Shown here piece after piece: positions 8,615 through 22,227 of a stretch of DNA of 64,000 nt. A model generated the notes under the pieces. It was given only the letters and a program-made list of their open reading frames with translations. It was not told the origin of the DNA and ran no database searches. Each line of letters opens with the position of its first letter. The first letter of the stretch is position 1. Source of the stretch: Bactericera cockerelli (taxonomy: Eukaryota; Arthropoda; Insecta; Hemiptera; Triozidae); NCBI GenBank assembly GCA_024516035.1, contig CM044956.1:2749501-2813500 (forward strand), read 5' to 3'. A program made the position numbers and the translations under genes.

Positions 8615-11600
8615 GTAAGTAGATAATGATTGTGTTTTTTTTTTAAATGAGTGGCTTCTTTTTTTTTTGACAATTCTCATATGATGATACATACAAACAA
8701 AGGTATTACTAAGACCGCGTAGCTTGCACGTTGAAAACACTTGTTCTCGTTCTGTCCTGAAGTCATTATTATTTAAAAAAATATTTTTTTATATTTTGTT
8801 TTGTTTTGAACGAATGTATAATTTATTTATTTAAATATAAAACAGCTCTTCGAAATAAATGTGAATTGAGTAGTGATTTCCATTTGGTGTCAGTTTTGTA
8901 GAGAATTGTGCTGTTCCCCCAACGTCGGGTTGAGTAAGTAGTAAAGGTAGAATTGCGAAAAAGAGGAAGCATAGATATGCCCCTGCTGCCTCTCCCCTTT
9001 ATTTACTTAGGCACAACAAAAAACAAACTATTTACAACAACAACGACAACATTTACAGGTAACTGTACTCGTGAGTAACATTTAACTGTACTCGTGAGTA
9101 ACAGTTAACTGTACTCGTGAGTAAGACCAGGCCCTCGTTTGAGAAACCACTCTCACTCTCATAATCTCCAAATCTCCCTTTCAACTGTCACACAACGCAC
9201 TCTTATTTGTTTAACTTAAAACGGAGATTTGGGTATTTTGAGAGTGGAGAGTGGAACGGGGAACAGTAACCCCGTTTTCTTCTCAGTTTATACCTTGCAA
9301 ATATTTATATTATTGTAAAATTTTACATCACAAATATTTTTTTTTTTTTTTTTTGTGATGTAAAGAAGGCAATTTGTTTGCAAAATAAATACAATATTTT
9401 AAATTATATAAATTATGTAAATAAATGGAATATTGTTTTTAAAAAAACTAAGTCGGGGTTGGGTGACAGAGAAAGCCCCAAGATTTATCCTCTCTCTTGG
9501 GCAACTAATTATTCCATGAATTATAGTTGTAAATTTTGGCGCCTGCCAACAAGTCTCTTTGGCCAAGTGGCGGACCGCAATAGTGACCTGGGTTCGATCT
9601 CCAGCAGGACAGGACTTTCTCTGCTCTTCAGTCGGTTGCCCGAGGTCCACTAATAAATTGTGAGGAAAAATGAGCACTACCAGAAAATAATATAAAATAA
9701 TCCGGAAATGTAAAGGAGCTGTAAATGAAAAGTAATGTTAAATTTAAAGGTTTATTTAAAAGAGTATAATAAAATTGAAAAAGAAATCGACTGTCTCGGT
9801 AATGATTTAACACACTCTGAGTGAGAAATAATAATAATAAATACCCTTAAAGGGATGTGTATTTACGGAGAAAGTTCTATATACAATAAGAACAAAAAAA
9901 CCAAGATTACTGGTAGAAATTAAAGATATCACACCCTGAATTAATGTTTATTCGGTTCCGGGTCAAAAGAAACTATCATATTTTTTTTTGAGGGTACAAA
10001 ACCCTTTTACGGGCTCTAAAACAAAATACGCCTGTGTTTGACAAAGCAAATTTTCCCCCCCCAAAAAAAATCATACTGTAGATGGAAAAAATGGAACAGG
10101 ATTCACCAAGCTCTTGAAGTTTGGTAGAACCGACACTTTCAATAGTGTAAAGTCTAGTCGAATATAAGTTTTCCAATCGCGGACACGACGCATGCGTGAG
10201 TCAGTTTTATAGCCGGGAGCTATGGCTGAGATGTTGTATCGACCAGGACTCAAAAGACGCCAATATTCACCACGTTTCGTGACCTTGATGGATTTCTTGT
10301 TGCCTGAAACGATGATGACAGCTTTCTGGATAGGTCTGCCCCTTGTGTTCAACACGACACCATAGACACCTTGGCGCGTGCTATCTATGAAGTTAAGCAT
10401 GGCATCCAAGTTGGCGTGCCAGTAGTAGGGGAGGTCTTTCGAGTGAGGATATTTGCAACAGCTGAGCTCCAAGTTAAGTTCGAAACAGTTCGTGTCGATG
10501 TAATTGAAGTCTTGCATTCCTGAAAAACAAGGAAGTTCATAACATTGGTGAACTACACAAAGCACTGTATTTTCTATCATCCAAAACAAAAGTTCCAGAA
10601 AAACTCTCCACACTCTTAATCTCCAAATGTCCCTTTCAACCGTCACACAAGGCATTCTGATTGGTTCAGAGTGCGTTGTATGACAGTTGAAAGATTGATT
10701 CGGGGAGTGGAGAGAGAGCTACAGATTTCTATTTGAACTGAACTAAAAGTTTCAAAGTCAAAGAAATAATAAGTCTGATCAAAATTTTGATTCTATTTTG
10801 CCAACAGTTTTGATTGCAGAAAAAATTCTCAGTGCCGTCTATTCATTAAAAAAACTGCTTCATAGAACCCCTCAGCAATTATCTCGCTAGAGGATTATAA
10901 ACAGAGAAAATACTAGCCCACCCTAAAAATCCGCTGGCTTGCAGTTCCCCAAGTGTTTAACGGTTTGAAAAGAAATATCCCAAGTTCTCACGATGGATGA
11001 TCGCACATAGAGATATGTGGTTCAGAACGAGCCAACTTTTCCACTTAAGTTGGCTGGTGACGATCACAACCCCTAGCTGTAGCCAAGCTGGATACAATAA
11101 GAAGATAAACAAATTATTAAAATAAAAATAATGGACGAAGAAAAGATAAAAACTTTAATAGAAGAACATGATTGGACCAGTCTGATACAAAATCACAAAT
11201 GTGCAGACACAATATACAATGAATTTGTAAATATTTTTAATGAAATTTATAGAAAAGCAAAAAAAGAAATTCAAATACCCAAAAAATATGAAGGAAATAC
11301 ATGGATTAATCAAGACATTAGAAATGAGATAAAAAAGAAAAAACATCTGTGGAAAATGGTTAAAAACAATCCTGGTAATGAATATTTTATGAAACAATAC
11401 AAAGACATACGAAATAAATTAAACAACAAAATTAATCAAGCAAAGAAAAAAGAAAACATCATGAAATTTAATCAATGTAGGGGTGATATGAAAGAAACAT
11501 GGAACATAATTATAATAACCGGAGCAATTCTATCCCCAACATTTTTCAATATTTATGTAAATAATATCCATAAAATTGGTATAAAATCAAAAATAATCCA

Positions 11601-14600
11601 ATATGCTGATGATACCTTACTTTACTATACACACGATAATATACATGAATTATACAAAATAATTCAAAATGATCTAAATAAAATTATCATATGGCTACAT
11701 CAAAAAGAAATATTTTTAAATAAAAACAAAACAATATCAATTTTAGCAATCAATCCCATGATCAGAAGATTCAGAATACTCCCAAGAATTAATCTTATAA
11801 TGCATGAAAATAAATGCATTGATTCAAATTTCAATAACTGTTCGTGTATGAAAATTAAGAACGAAAAATCAATGAAATATCTTGGAATTCATTTTGATGC
11901 AGATATGAAGTGGAAATCCCAAACAAATTATATTAAAAACAAATTAAATATGATATCCTATAAAATGCATTTCATTAAAAAAATAATACCGTTAAATATA
12001 AAATGTATGATATACAAAGCAGTATGTGAACAAGTTCTAAGATATGGTATTGGTACTTATGGTTTTACCACAGAAGAAAATTGGAAATCTGTAAAATCAG
12101 CACATAAGAAAATATTAAAAGCAACACTTTATCCATACACTAACAAAACACAACGAAATGAAAAAATGAAAAATTACAGCATACTAAATATTCAAAACCT
12201 ACACAAATATACATTACTGACACAACATTATTATGAAGATCAATACAGAGAAATACATGAAACAGCATACAATACACGACACACAATTTACAAGACACCA
12301 AGCATTAAAAACAACTACGGAAAATCAACCATAGCATATCAAGTAACAACAATTTTAAACAACTTACCAAACGAGATGAAACAAATAGAAGATGAGAACA
12401 AAATGAAAAGAGAAATAAAAAAGTATTTATTGAACAACAACGAAATTTAAGATCAAAATGATAATCAAAAAGTAAACAAGAAAATGAACATCGAAGCTCC
12501 CGAAAAGTACAAATGTACTTAGCGGAACTTTTAAGAATGATTATTGAAAACCAAATAAATTTATTATTATTATAACTATGCTGCGAAGTATCACCCCGAT
12601 AAGATGCAAAAATAACTCATGAATTTCTATTGAGTTTTGAAGTAACCTGAGTCAACTAAAAAATGACTATGCATTTATTCACAATTTATTGTTTTGCCAG
12701 AAGCCAAAATACCATGCTGCGATACAGGGTTAAAATTAAAATCAGTTCAGGTATATTGTTGTTGTATCTAGCTTGTCTACTCCTGGGGGGAGTGAAGGTT
12801 TAAAAGGAGCATTCTGAGCTTTTGCACTGTCGCGTCGGCACGTAACATTTTCATTAGGTACCTTTAGTACTATTCCTATCTCTCCAGTAATTGGTGAATC
12901 CGTTAGTGTATTCTTTATCGCATGGTTTTTTGTGCGACATCATCAGACTTCTCTGGACATACTCAGAGGCCAACCACTCAAAGATTCTACTGTCCGGTGC
13001 CAAACTCCAAGATATTATTTGATCAGGTGTATAACTATCCAAGATGGTTCCTATGATAGGTGGAGAACTGGCAACTATGTCTCCACCCTGGAGGTTTCCC
13101 GAGAGAACAAATGGATGATTCTCATCCAAGAGAAATTTCACAATACTATTGGTTTCCCGATTCCGATACAACCTGTTGAAAAAGAATAAGTATTTATTAT
13201 TATTATAGATTGGTTGGCGATCCACAAGAGACCAACTATCACACCGACCTCTATTTAGATCTATTGTGACCAGTTGATTCAAACACCTTGGCCGAGGTGT
13301 GAAGAACGCTCTAAATAATAAAAAGAAACAGCGCGGCAGAGTGTAAGATAACGGAAAACATAGTTAATTTGTATTTCATATACTTTCAGTCATAATAAAT
13401 ACCTCTTATGGTTAAAGTCTGTATCAATATCTTCTCCTTGTCCATTGAGTTTGCCCTCTCCCGTGTCCAGAGTAGTGCACTGTCCTTCCTTTGCTCTGCT
13501 CAAGCCATCAGGATTTAGAGTGGGAATAATCCAGACATCAGTCTTCTCGAGGATTTCCTTGACACGCTCGTCTTTGTTCTTGTACATATACACCAAATAT
13601 TGGATGAGTGAAACCTGAAGCAACATCCAGAACATAATATATGTTACTTACTGCCTGGGCCATTTGAAACCTAGACTTTTAGCATCGTCTACAGTGTGCC
13701 TCCAAAATGTTCTGTCTTGTACATTCTTTCGATTTAGTGCAATCCTTGACATATGTTTTATTACTGGGTCTTTCCATCTGAGCTTTGGCCTTTCTCTCCT
13801 TCTTGTTCCTAGGCCCTCTTCAATTAAATTTTTTCTTAACATGTTAAAAGTTACGTAAAGTTAAAAGAAATCTAAATACCAGAAAGTACTCTCACTCTCA
13901 TAATCTTCCTTTCAACAGTCACACAACGCACTCTGATTGGTTAATTAAACGTAATAACCAATCAGAGTGCGTTGTGTGACGGTTGAAAGGGAGATTTGGG
14001 GAGAGTGAGAGTACTTTCTAGAACGGGGCAAAGATCTTTTGATCGCACGCTCAGTTTCAAGTAACCATTTAAATACTGCCCGATCTTTGTGTTTGCTATC
14101 AAAGAAAATTGATTCTCTCTCGAACTCGAGATGTCTTCAGGGGTCTGTACACTAGTTGCGTAAGGAGACATGGCCCTATATTTAATTTTCCTAACCCTAA
14201 TCTACACTAGAGGCATTGGCGTACATCGCGGACTTTACGCAAGTTGTAATAAACATCGCTTCTGGGAAAGTAGTATACAACTTACCATCAGGGCGTACCC
14301 CACAGTCTCATCTCCATGCACGTTTGCTACAAACTTGAACATGGGTTTGAGAAGTTCCCTCTCCTTCTGTACATTCTCAGTGATCTCCACTGCCCAGATT
14401 GGCTTCCGGTCGAAAGAACTGGTTCCAATCGGTAACACTTTTACAATGTCTTGATTTCGTGTACTCATGTTTTGTAAAAAAGGTCCCAGCTCCTGTGCGC
14501 TCAAATACTTGTCTAATTTGATTTGACCGTTGAATAAAGATGAAGGTGGCTTGAATGAAGAAGGAAAGAATTTGTCAAAGGAATCTTGCATTGAGAATAG

Positions 14601-17600
14601 AGAGGATAGGATCAATGCAAAGAGGAAAAACTGTAAGAACTGTGAAACCATTATCTCTGTAACAAGCCTCATGACAGAATAATGCCAGACGTTTGAAAGT
14701 GTAACAACTGTAACGAGTCTTATGGCAGAATAATTGCAGACGTTTGAAAGTGTAACAAACCTTATGGCAAATGATGAGGTTCTGTCTGTGTTATTTTTGA
14801 AAATAGGTCTGGTGTGGTTAACATTCTCATGTATGTTGCTAGTAAATCATCTGACTGACATTTATATGGTCACACAGCAGTATACCTACCTAACGTACAG
14901 TATACGAATGACATACGAGTATATGTATTATGTTTGTGAATAATTTTGTAAATAAATATATATTCAATAGTACTTTGTTAAAAAAAAAAAAAAAAAATGT
15001 ATGTACGTTTGTACGTACATGAAAGCCCTAAGAAGCCAAGTAACCTGACTACTTGACAATTTGTCAGTAAACTATTTGTATATTGCATGTATTAAAAACC
15101 TTATTAACGTGCTTGACAAATCATTTAAAATATTTATATTCAAGCTGTTTGCCTGCACTTTGCAATACGAGCTTCAATTTTTCTATACACGTCACCGCTT
15201 TAGGGTTAAATAAGATCAAACACTTTTATAATTCTATCAAGATAAAAATGTGAAGAATGTGCCGAGGTGTGAAGAACGCCCTCTACAAAAAAGAGACAGC
15301 CCGGCAAAGTGTAAGGTAACAGAAAACATAGTTTCTATCAGGTACTGTATTTCATGTATTTTTAGAACTCGAGAAGTTTTAAATGATATTTATTACATAG
15401 CTAAAAACAACTTTATTCAGTAATAATAAACAACTTGTGTTGCCATGACAACTGAACATCTCCCTCCGCAGGCAACGCCAAGAGGAACGGGGACATGGTG
15501 ATCGTGCGCAGTGGCAGAGTGCTGGCCCTGAGCGAGTGGAGTCGGGTAAAGGCGGGTAGGTTCGGCCGCAAGCTGTTCCTCTGGGTGAATGGGATCACCA
15601 ACACGGGCGTGTTGCTGCCCGGGGAATCCCTGCTCCCGTCGGACTCACCTCTCTACCTGGGTGAGTCATCCTTGTTTTTCTCAACGTCACTTTATACAGC
15701 CGACCTCTGTGGCTCAGTGGTTAAGAGCATTGGCTGCTGACCCGGAGGCTGCAGGTCCGAATCCCGGCTGGAGGGTAAAATTCTGACCTAGTTTTTTCGT
15801 TTCCGGAATGGCTTCAAACTTGGTCGGCTGGCTGGCTAAACTTTGTCGGCATAATAGCTGATTTATTTCTTGTACGGGCCAAATTGAAAAAAATATGTAT
15901 TTCTGAAGACTTATGAACGCCGTAAATAAATTGAGTATTTATTTACGGCGTTCATAAGTCTTCAGACTTATTTTAATGTACATGTTATGTATTTTATCTA
16001 TTTATTAAATTGAGTATGCAATGAGCAAGAAAATTTACAAAATACTTGTATTACCTACCTAATGATACAAAATTTCTGTTGTTCTTAGCTTTGACCGGAC
16101 TTTTTGTCCTTAAACTGTTATCTTTTTTAATCATACGGCGCGGCGTTTGCACTTGAATCTACCAAGTATTGAGCACTTCATTGATCAGGCAAAATATATT
16201 CATTTCATTTATAAGTTACAAGCCACATTTGTGGTGATACCAGGGCCGGGGCATTCTTACGGCAACGACTGTCATTGGCAGTCCAGCGTGGAAATGCCTC
16301 GAGCCTGGTAGGCACCATGTGTCGGGATAAGAATGACGACATGTTTGTTGTATGAAATATTAAATTTCCATAATATATTAACATTAATGAATTTCATTTA
16401 TGGTGCATGTCAATATGCAAAATTATCACCACAAGGAATAGCTTATACCTAACACACAGTTGGATATTAGTAGTTCTAAAATTTCTAATGGAACAATTTA
16501 ATCAAAAACTTAATGGAAAAATTTATTCACAGTAATGAAGCGGAAGGTAACCACCAGGTAAGGTTAATGCTCAGTTTAATGGATAAAAACTCACATAAAT
16601 GATCAAAAATACAAATGTGGGATCCGATCCATAAATCACAATCAAATGAACCAATCTACTTAATTATTGTGCTTATAATATTTTTATAAGCACAAGATGT
16701 ACAAATTATATATCCCACAATTGTGCTTATATAATTTGCACATCTATTGAAACCAATAAAGTATCAAACAAGGATTCATTAGTGGCGCCGGAAGTGGCGG
16801 CAGTAAAATTAAAGTATTTGTAATTGTAAAATGGCTAATGACCAATTAAATGCACGATTAATTTACAACAACCCTGTTTTTTCTTGTTTTAATCTAGGAG
16901 GCGCCAAGGACCTGTCAGAGCTCCCGGCAGGGGCGGTTTCAGGGCTCCCTGTGCCCATGGAGGGGTGCATCCGACGCGTCCAAATCAACTGGACGCCCCT
17001 GCCCTGAACAAGTCCACCATTCTGGAGGGGCGCAATGTCAGGGACTGTGACGGCACGGCCTGTGGAGGGGACGTCTGCCTCCATGGAGGCAGCTGCTGGC
17101 TGGATATAGGACTGGAGGCGCATTGCGCATGTGCGGAGGTGAGAATTCAACCCGGGAACCGAAGCAAGTCATTCTCGTGGGTATTAGGATTAGGGTGATT
17201 CAGAAATCCTATAAAGGAATATTAATAAAAATAATAATGGTTTTGTTGTGAATGCTCTCTCTTCCTCTTGTACCTTTGTAAGTACTGTCGTTCTTATTTT
17301 TTCAAGAATGTATGATTAGCATATTCAGCAATACAGTCGATTTTGGACACAGGAATTCAAGGGTCGGCAATCCTGTTTACATAGGTTGCTTGCATTAAAA
17401 TGTTTTTCTTTTTTCAAACCACGAGTTTTATTTCTGTTTATCCACTTTTCTTGCTTACACAAGTCCTGTTCATCTAGATTTGACTGTATTCTGATTAGAT
17501 CAGTTCATCAATATTATGATTTGCATATTTCATCAATATTATGGTTTGCATATTTCATCAATATCATGGTTTGCATAATGCATCAATATTATGATTTCAA

Positions 17601-20600
17601 TATTTCATCAATATTAGTCTTGCATATTTAGGCAACATTATGTTTAGCATATCTAAGAAATATTATAGTTAGAATATTTCATCAATATTATGGTTTTCAT
17701 ATTTCATCAATATTATGGTTTGTATAATTCATCAATATTATGAATAAAATATTTCATCAATATTATGCTTGCATATTTAAGCAATATTATGATTTGCACA
17801 TTTAAGTAATTTTATGGTTAGCATATTTCAGAATTATTATGATTTGCATATTTTAGTAATATTATGGATTGTATATTTCAGCAATACACAGGCAGTAATT
17901 GTGAGAGCGAGGTATCGTGTGAGGAGGTGGAGTGTCTGCACAACGGCCGATGTGTCAAGGAGGGCCACGTGGCCCACTGTTCCTGTCCCACGGGATGGAG
18001 TGGGTCCTTCTGTGAAGAAGGTGAGTTTTCTTCACACTTTTATAATAATAAAAATAGTAATAATCTTTAGTGCAAGGGAACCACCAGGCGAGAAAGCTCA
18101 AAACATTTTCTACCACCTAACCCTCAGAGTCTTATTATTAAACTCTTATAAATGACGAAAAATTCATGTATTGGGTGGGATTTGAACCAACGGATCCTTA
18201 CGCTACCTGAATTACCAAAACAGAGCGTTAACCACTAGACTATCAATGCATTTTGATCCCTGTGGGTAGAGAGAGGATGATAGTCCTTGCCTATCGTAAA
18301 AGGCGATTAAAGTCTTGGGTGGAAGAGATTTGCCACAAGCAATAACCCCGCCCTTTAGGTAGGACATTAGCTTTATTCTGTTTGTTGTTCTTGTTTCTTT
18401 GTTCAATCTATTTATTTTTTTCTTTATAATTTCATTGTATTTTACTGTCTTACCTAATAAAGCATATAATAATAGTAATAGATCCGCTCCTGGTGTAACA
18501 CCCTTTCGGGGGCGTTTTATACCCCGGAGGGGAAACACCCTAAATAATCAATTTTATGTACTCTGCTTGAATTTATATTTTCCTAAATTTCTAACCTGCC
18601 TTGAATGCCTCAAGTTAGGTAACTTTTTTGATTTCTTATTTCTTTAACATTCTTACAAAAGTTTTTGAAATGTTCTTTCTCTTTGTAAAATGTGTTTCAA
18701 CAAAAGAAAAAGAAATGAAGTCTAACTGAAACTTACACATTTAATAATACGTCTTGAAATTTAATACGTCTTAAAATTTAATGCATTGTGTTGGAGAGAC
18801 GGAGGTACTTTCATTATTGCACAGGTGATGAATGTTCCACGCAACACACGCGAATTATGGCATTCTATTGTTAGATAATTTTTTCTAGACTAGTACAACT
18901 TCTCACTTTTTATAATAATAATAATAATAATAATAACACTCTTTAGTAAAAGGTAACTACCAGGCAAGGTTAATGCTCAAAGCATTTTCTACCACCTAAC
19001 CCTCAGAGTCTTATTATTATGTGGTCATTAATTCAAATTAATGAGGAAAAATTCATGCACTGGGTGGGATTCGAACCAACCGATCCCTACGCTACCTGGA
19101 TTACCAGACTAGCGCGTTAACCAGTTGACTATCAGTGCACCTTTCTGTTTATACTGACTGATTATAGTGGATATGTGCCTTGCAAATATCCGTTTTTGGG
19201 GCCAAAAAGCCCGTACAGAATGAACTTGACAACACAAAAAGGAAAAAAGGAGGAATTCACAATGGAGAATATTTTGATGTAAAGATTAAAGAATACCTCT
19301 GTGAGGACAAATCCCCATGAAGAATATCTCGTTTATTCTTAAGAAGAAAGCGGAAATCTTGGAAATATGAAAATCCAACATGAAATACCTATTCAAACTC
19401 CTTTTAAAGATTTGAGATTAGAATCAAAAAGAAGATAATGTTGAAGGGAATTTAAGTACAGCTAGTAGGTACATTATTAAAAAAAGTAAGCCCTGTATAT
19501 ATATTATTATTATTAGTTCTTTCACACGTAAAAACAAAGGTACAATTACATGAATAATATATAATAATACTCTGTAGTAGAAGGTAACCACCAGGCGAGG
19601 TTAATAATGCTTATGGCACTTTCTACCACCTAGCCCTCAGAGTCTCATTATTAAGTGGTTATATACTCAAATAAACGAGGAAAATGAATACATATAATAT
19701 AATACGTTGTCATATCTGTATCGATCACATATGACAACGTATCACATATGCTGACAGCATCTTTGTTTTATTGTTTTTTTAATAAATAAAGAATTTGTTT
19801 CTCTCTCAATTGTTAATTTTATTGGCAAAACTGCGCCTTTGTTATTTTATTCTACACTACCAGAATTATTTATTACAACTAAAGAGCGTGCGATTAGCTC
19901 AGTGGATAAGCAGTCGCTTACCATGCGGAAGGTCCCGAGTTCGAATCCCCGTGCCGAAAAAAAATTGTAGTCTTAATTTGGTTACAGTTGTTTGTAAGGG
20001 ATAACTTCCGGTGCGCTTGTGTTGACCCAGCACCTAATTGGGCAGTATTGTGTTACTTCTCGCCCATCAGAGGGGAGGCATACTACGGGATGGGCAGGAT
20101 GCAACACAGACCACAAGAGTCTACAGTAGCTCCTGTTTCATGGCTACGTAATAAAAAGGCTGTGAAACACTCATCTTTAAAAATAATAATAATAATAAAA
20201 TGACAAAGAAACGTTGGCCATTTCCGACCTAACCCAGGCTGAGTGAGTTTAATATGGATAGCTAGTGCATACAGCAAAGTTCCCTCTCCTGCAGCCTATA
20301 ATGTCTATCAGATATATAAGAGAATACCAGTATATAAGAGAATATAAGTAACCTGAAATTTTTCTTCTTATCATTATTATTATTTTTATTAGATATAAAA
20401 AGACATATGAACAGTACAAAATAATAATTATTACAAAAAAAAAAAAAAAAAAAAAATGGAAACATTAAAAAACAATATTAAGGAACAATAGATAAGGATA
20501 TACATTCTAATCACATATGTGCTAACTAAAGGGCGGGTTTATTGCCCATGGCAAACTCTTCCACCCAATCCTCTTACATAATATATCAAGGTGTCTCTTA

Positions 20601-21739
20601 GAAAGAGGGTATTTTCCCTTATAGAGGTACTTCTATCGTTCTCTTTTATCCAGGTTTCTCTTATACCCAGTTATATGCAGGATGGACTTTCTTAAATATT
20701 CAAACAAAATGCGTTCCTCTCTTGTCTCCTTTTGAACGTCTTCATCTTGTTGTCATTACTGAAAGGCAAACTGATTTCAGAAATTAATAAAATAAAACCT
20801 TGAACGTCTTGTCCTCAAATGGGTCACTTGCACTTTATTTTACTTTCCTTATACTATATGATAAGGAAAGTATTTTTACTTTCTTAACCTATAATAAGTA
20901 AAATTACTTTCCTTATCCTATAATAAGGAACGTATTTTTACTTTCCTTATTCTATAACAAGGAAAGTATTTTTACTTTCCTTATCCTATAGTAAGGAAAG
21001 TATTTTTACTTTCCTTATCCTATAACAAGGAAAGTATTGTATTCTTGGCTCTATCGATACAGTTTATCATAAAGATTTCCACAGTATCTTTTCTTTCCGA
21101 ACCTAGAAACCTTGTTAGATTTTACGTCAAACAGTTGAAATTTGAAAATCATTTTTTTAAAGTTCCGAATACACGAAACGATTCCTGACAAAATTTTAAA
21201 GGGACTTTATTATGAGAGATAGAGGTGTCCGAAGCCCAGAACACGATGAAATCCTTGGTAGAAAAAAAGCCCCTTAAATACAATTCGGAAAATATGACGT
21301 CACTAATACGCATCCGTTTTTCTCCGACTAGGCAACTATGAAAAAGGCCTTTGAAGGTTTTTCGCGATCGCTTTTCGTGGTTTTGATGGAGTAAATGACT
21401 TTTTCTAGTATATTTACTCAAGAATCAATCATTCATATGTATGTTTAAATCTGACGTAGTTTATGTATGAAATGTATGTTTAAATTCTGAAAATAAATAA
21501 GACCTTGTTTAGACTGCTGAAATAAAGGGACTTTTTTGTCTTACCTCGGGAGTACAAACAAGGTAATTTCTATTCTATTCACTTGTTTTTTTCCATTCGC
21601 AAGTGATCCACTGTGGGAGGAGACAAGGTTGTGAGCTACAGAACAGAAGGGTCTTGTTGATTACAAACAGCTGAAGTCCTCAACTTTCTAATCATATTTT
21701 CACTAAGACCTGCAGGCACGGATATTACAACGGGGGATA

Positions 21740-21784
<45 letters not shown>

Positions 21785-22189
21785 GGGAGAGGGAGAGGGA
21801 GAGGGAGAGGGAGAGAGAGAGAGAGAGAGAGAAAGGGGAGGGGAGGGAAGGGAAGGAAAGATAGGGTGAAATAGAGGGAGGGAGGGAGAGGGAGAGAGAG
21901 AAAGAAAGAGAGAGGGAGGGAGAGAAAGAGAGAGAGAGAAGGTAGGAAGGGGAGGCGCGGATATTAAAACGGGGGAATTGCTGATTTCGCGCAGAGACAT
22001 GCCTGAAAGACAGAGAGAGATAGAAAGAGAAAGATAGAGGGAATGACAGGGAGAGAGAGATAGAAAGACAGGTAGGGAGAGAGATAAAGAGAGAGAGAGA
22101 AAGAGAGATAAGGAGGAAAACAGAGGGATAGAGTAAGAGTACGAAGAGTGACGGAGAGAGATAGTGAGATAGAGGATGAGTGAGAGGGA

Positions 22190-22227
<38 letters not shown>

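Noticed and set aside
8289..8740. Minus-strand frames across the 8.4-kb exon
   Set aside because: They are antisense to a laminin G exon with good splice sites.
14734..14943. 69-residue frame before the A run at 14980
   Set aside because: The A tail suggests a retroposed 3' end; the frame has no motif and lies on the strand opposite to the carboxypeptidase promoter.
16863..17150. Minus-strand 95-residue frame across the EGF exon
   Set aside because: Shadow of the eys exon; the + strand has the Cys pattern and splice sites.
19884..19960. tRNA genes at the many A/B-box sequences (for example 2285, 19884, 31450, 34750, 53400, 56980)
   Set aside because: Each head is joined to a recurrent body and tail, so they are SINEs; the cloverleaf arms are imperfect and no terminator T run follows the tRNA part.
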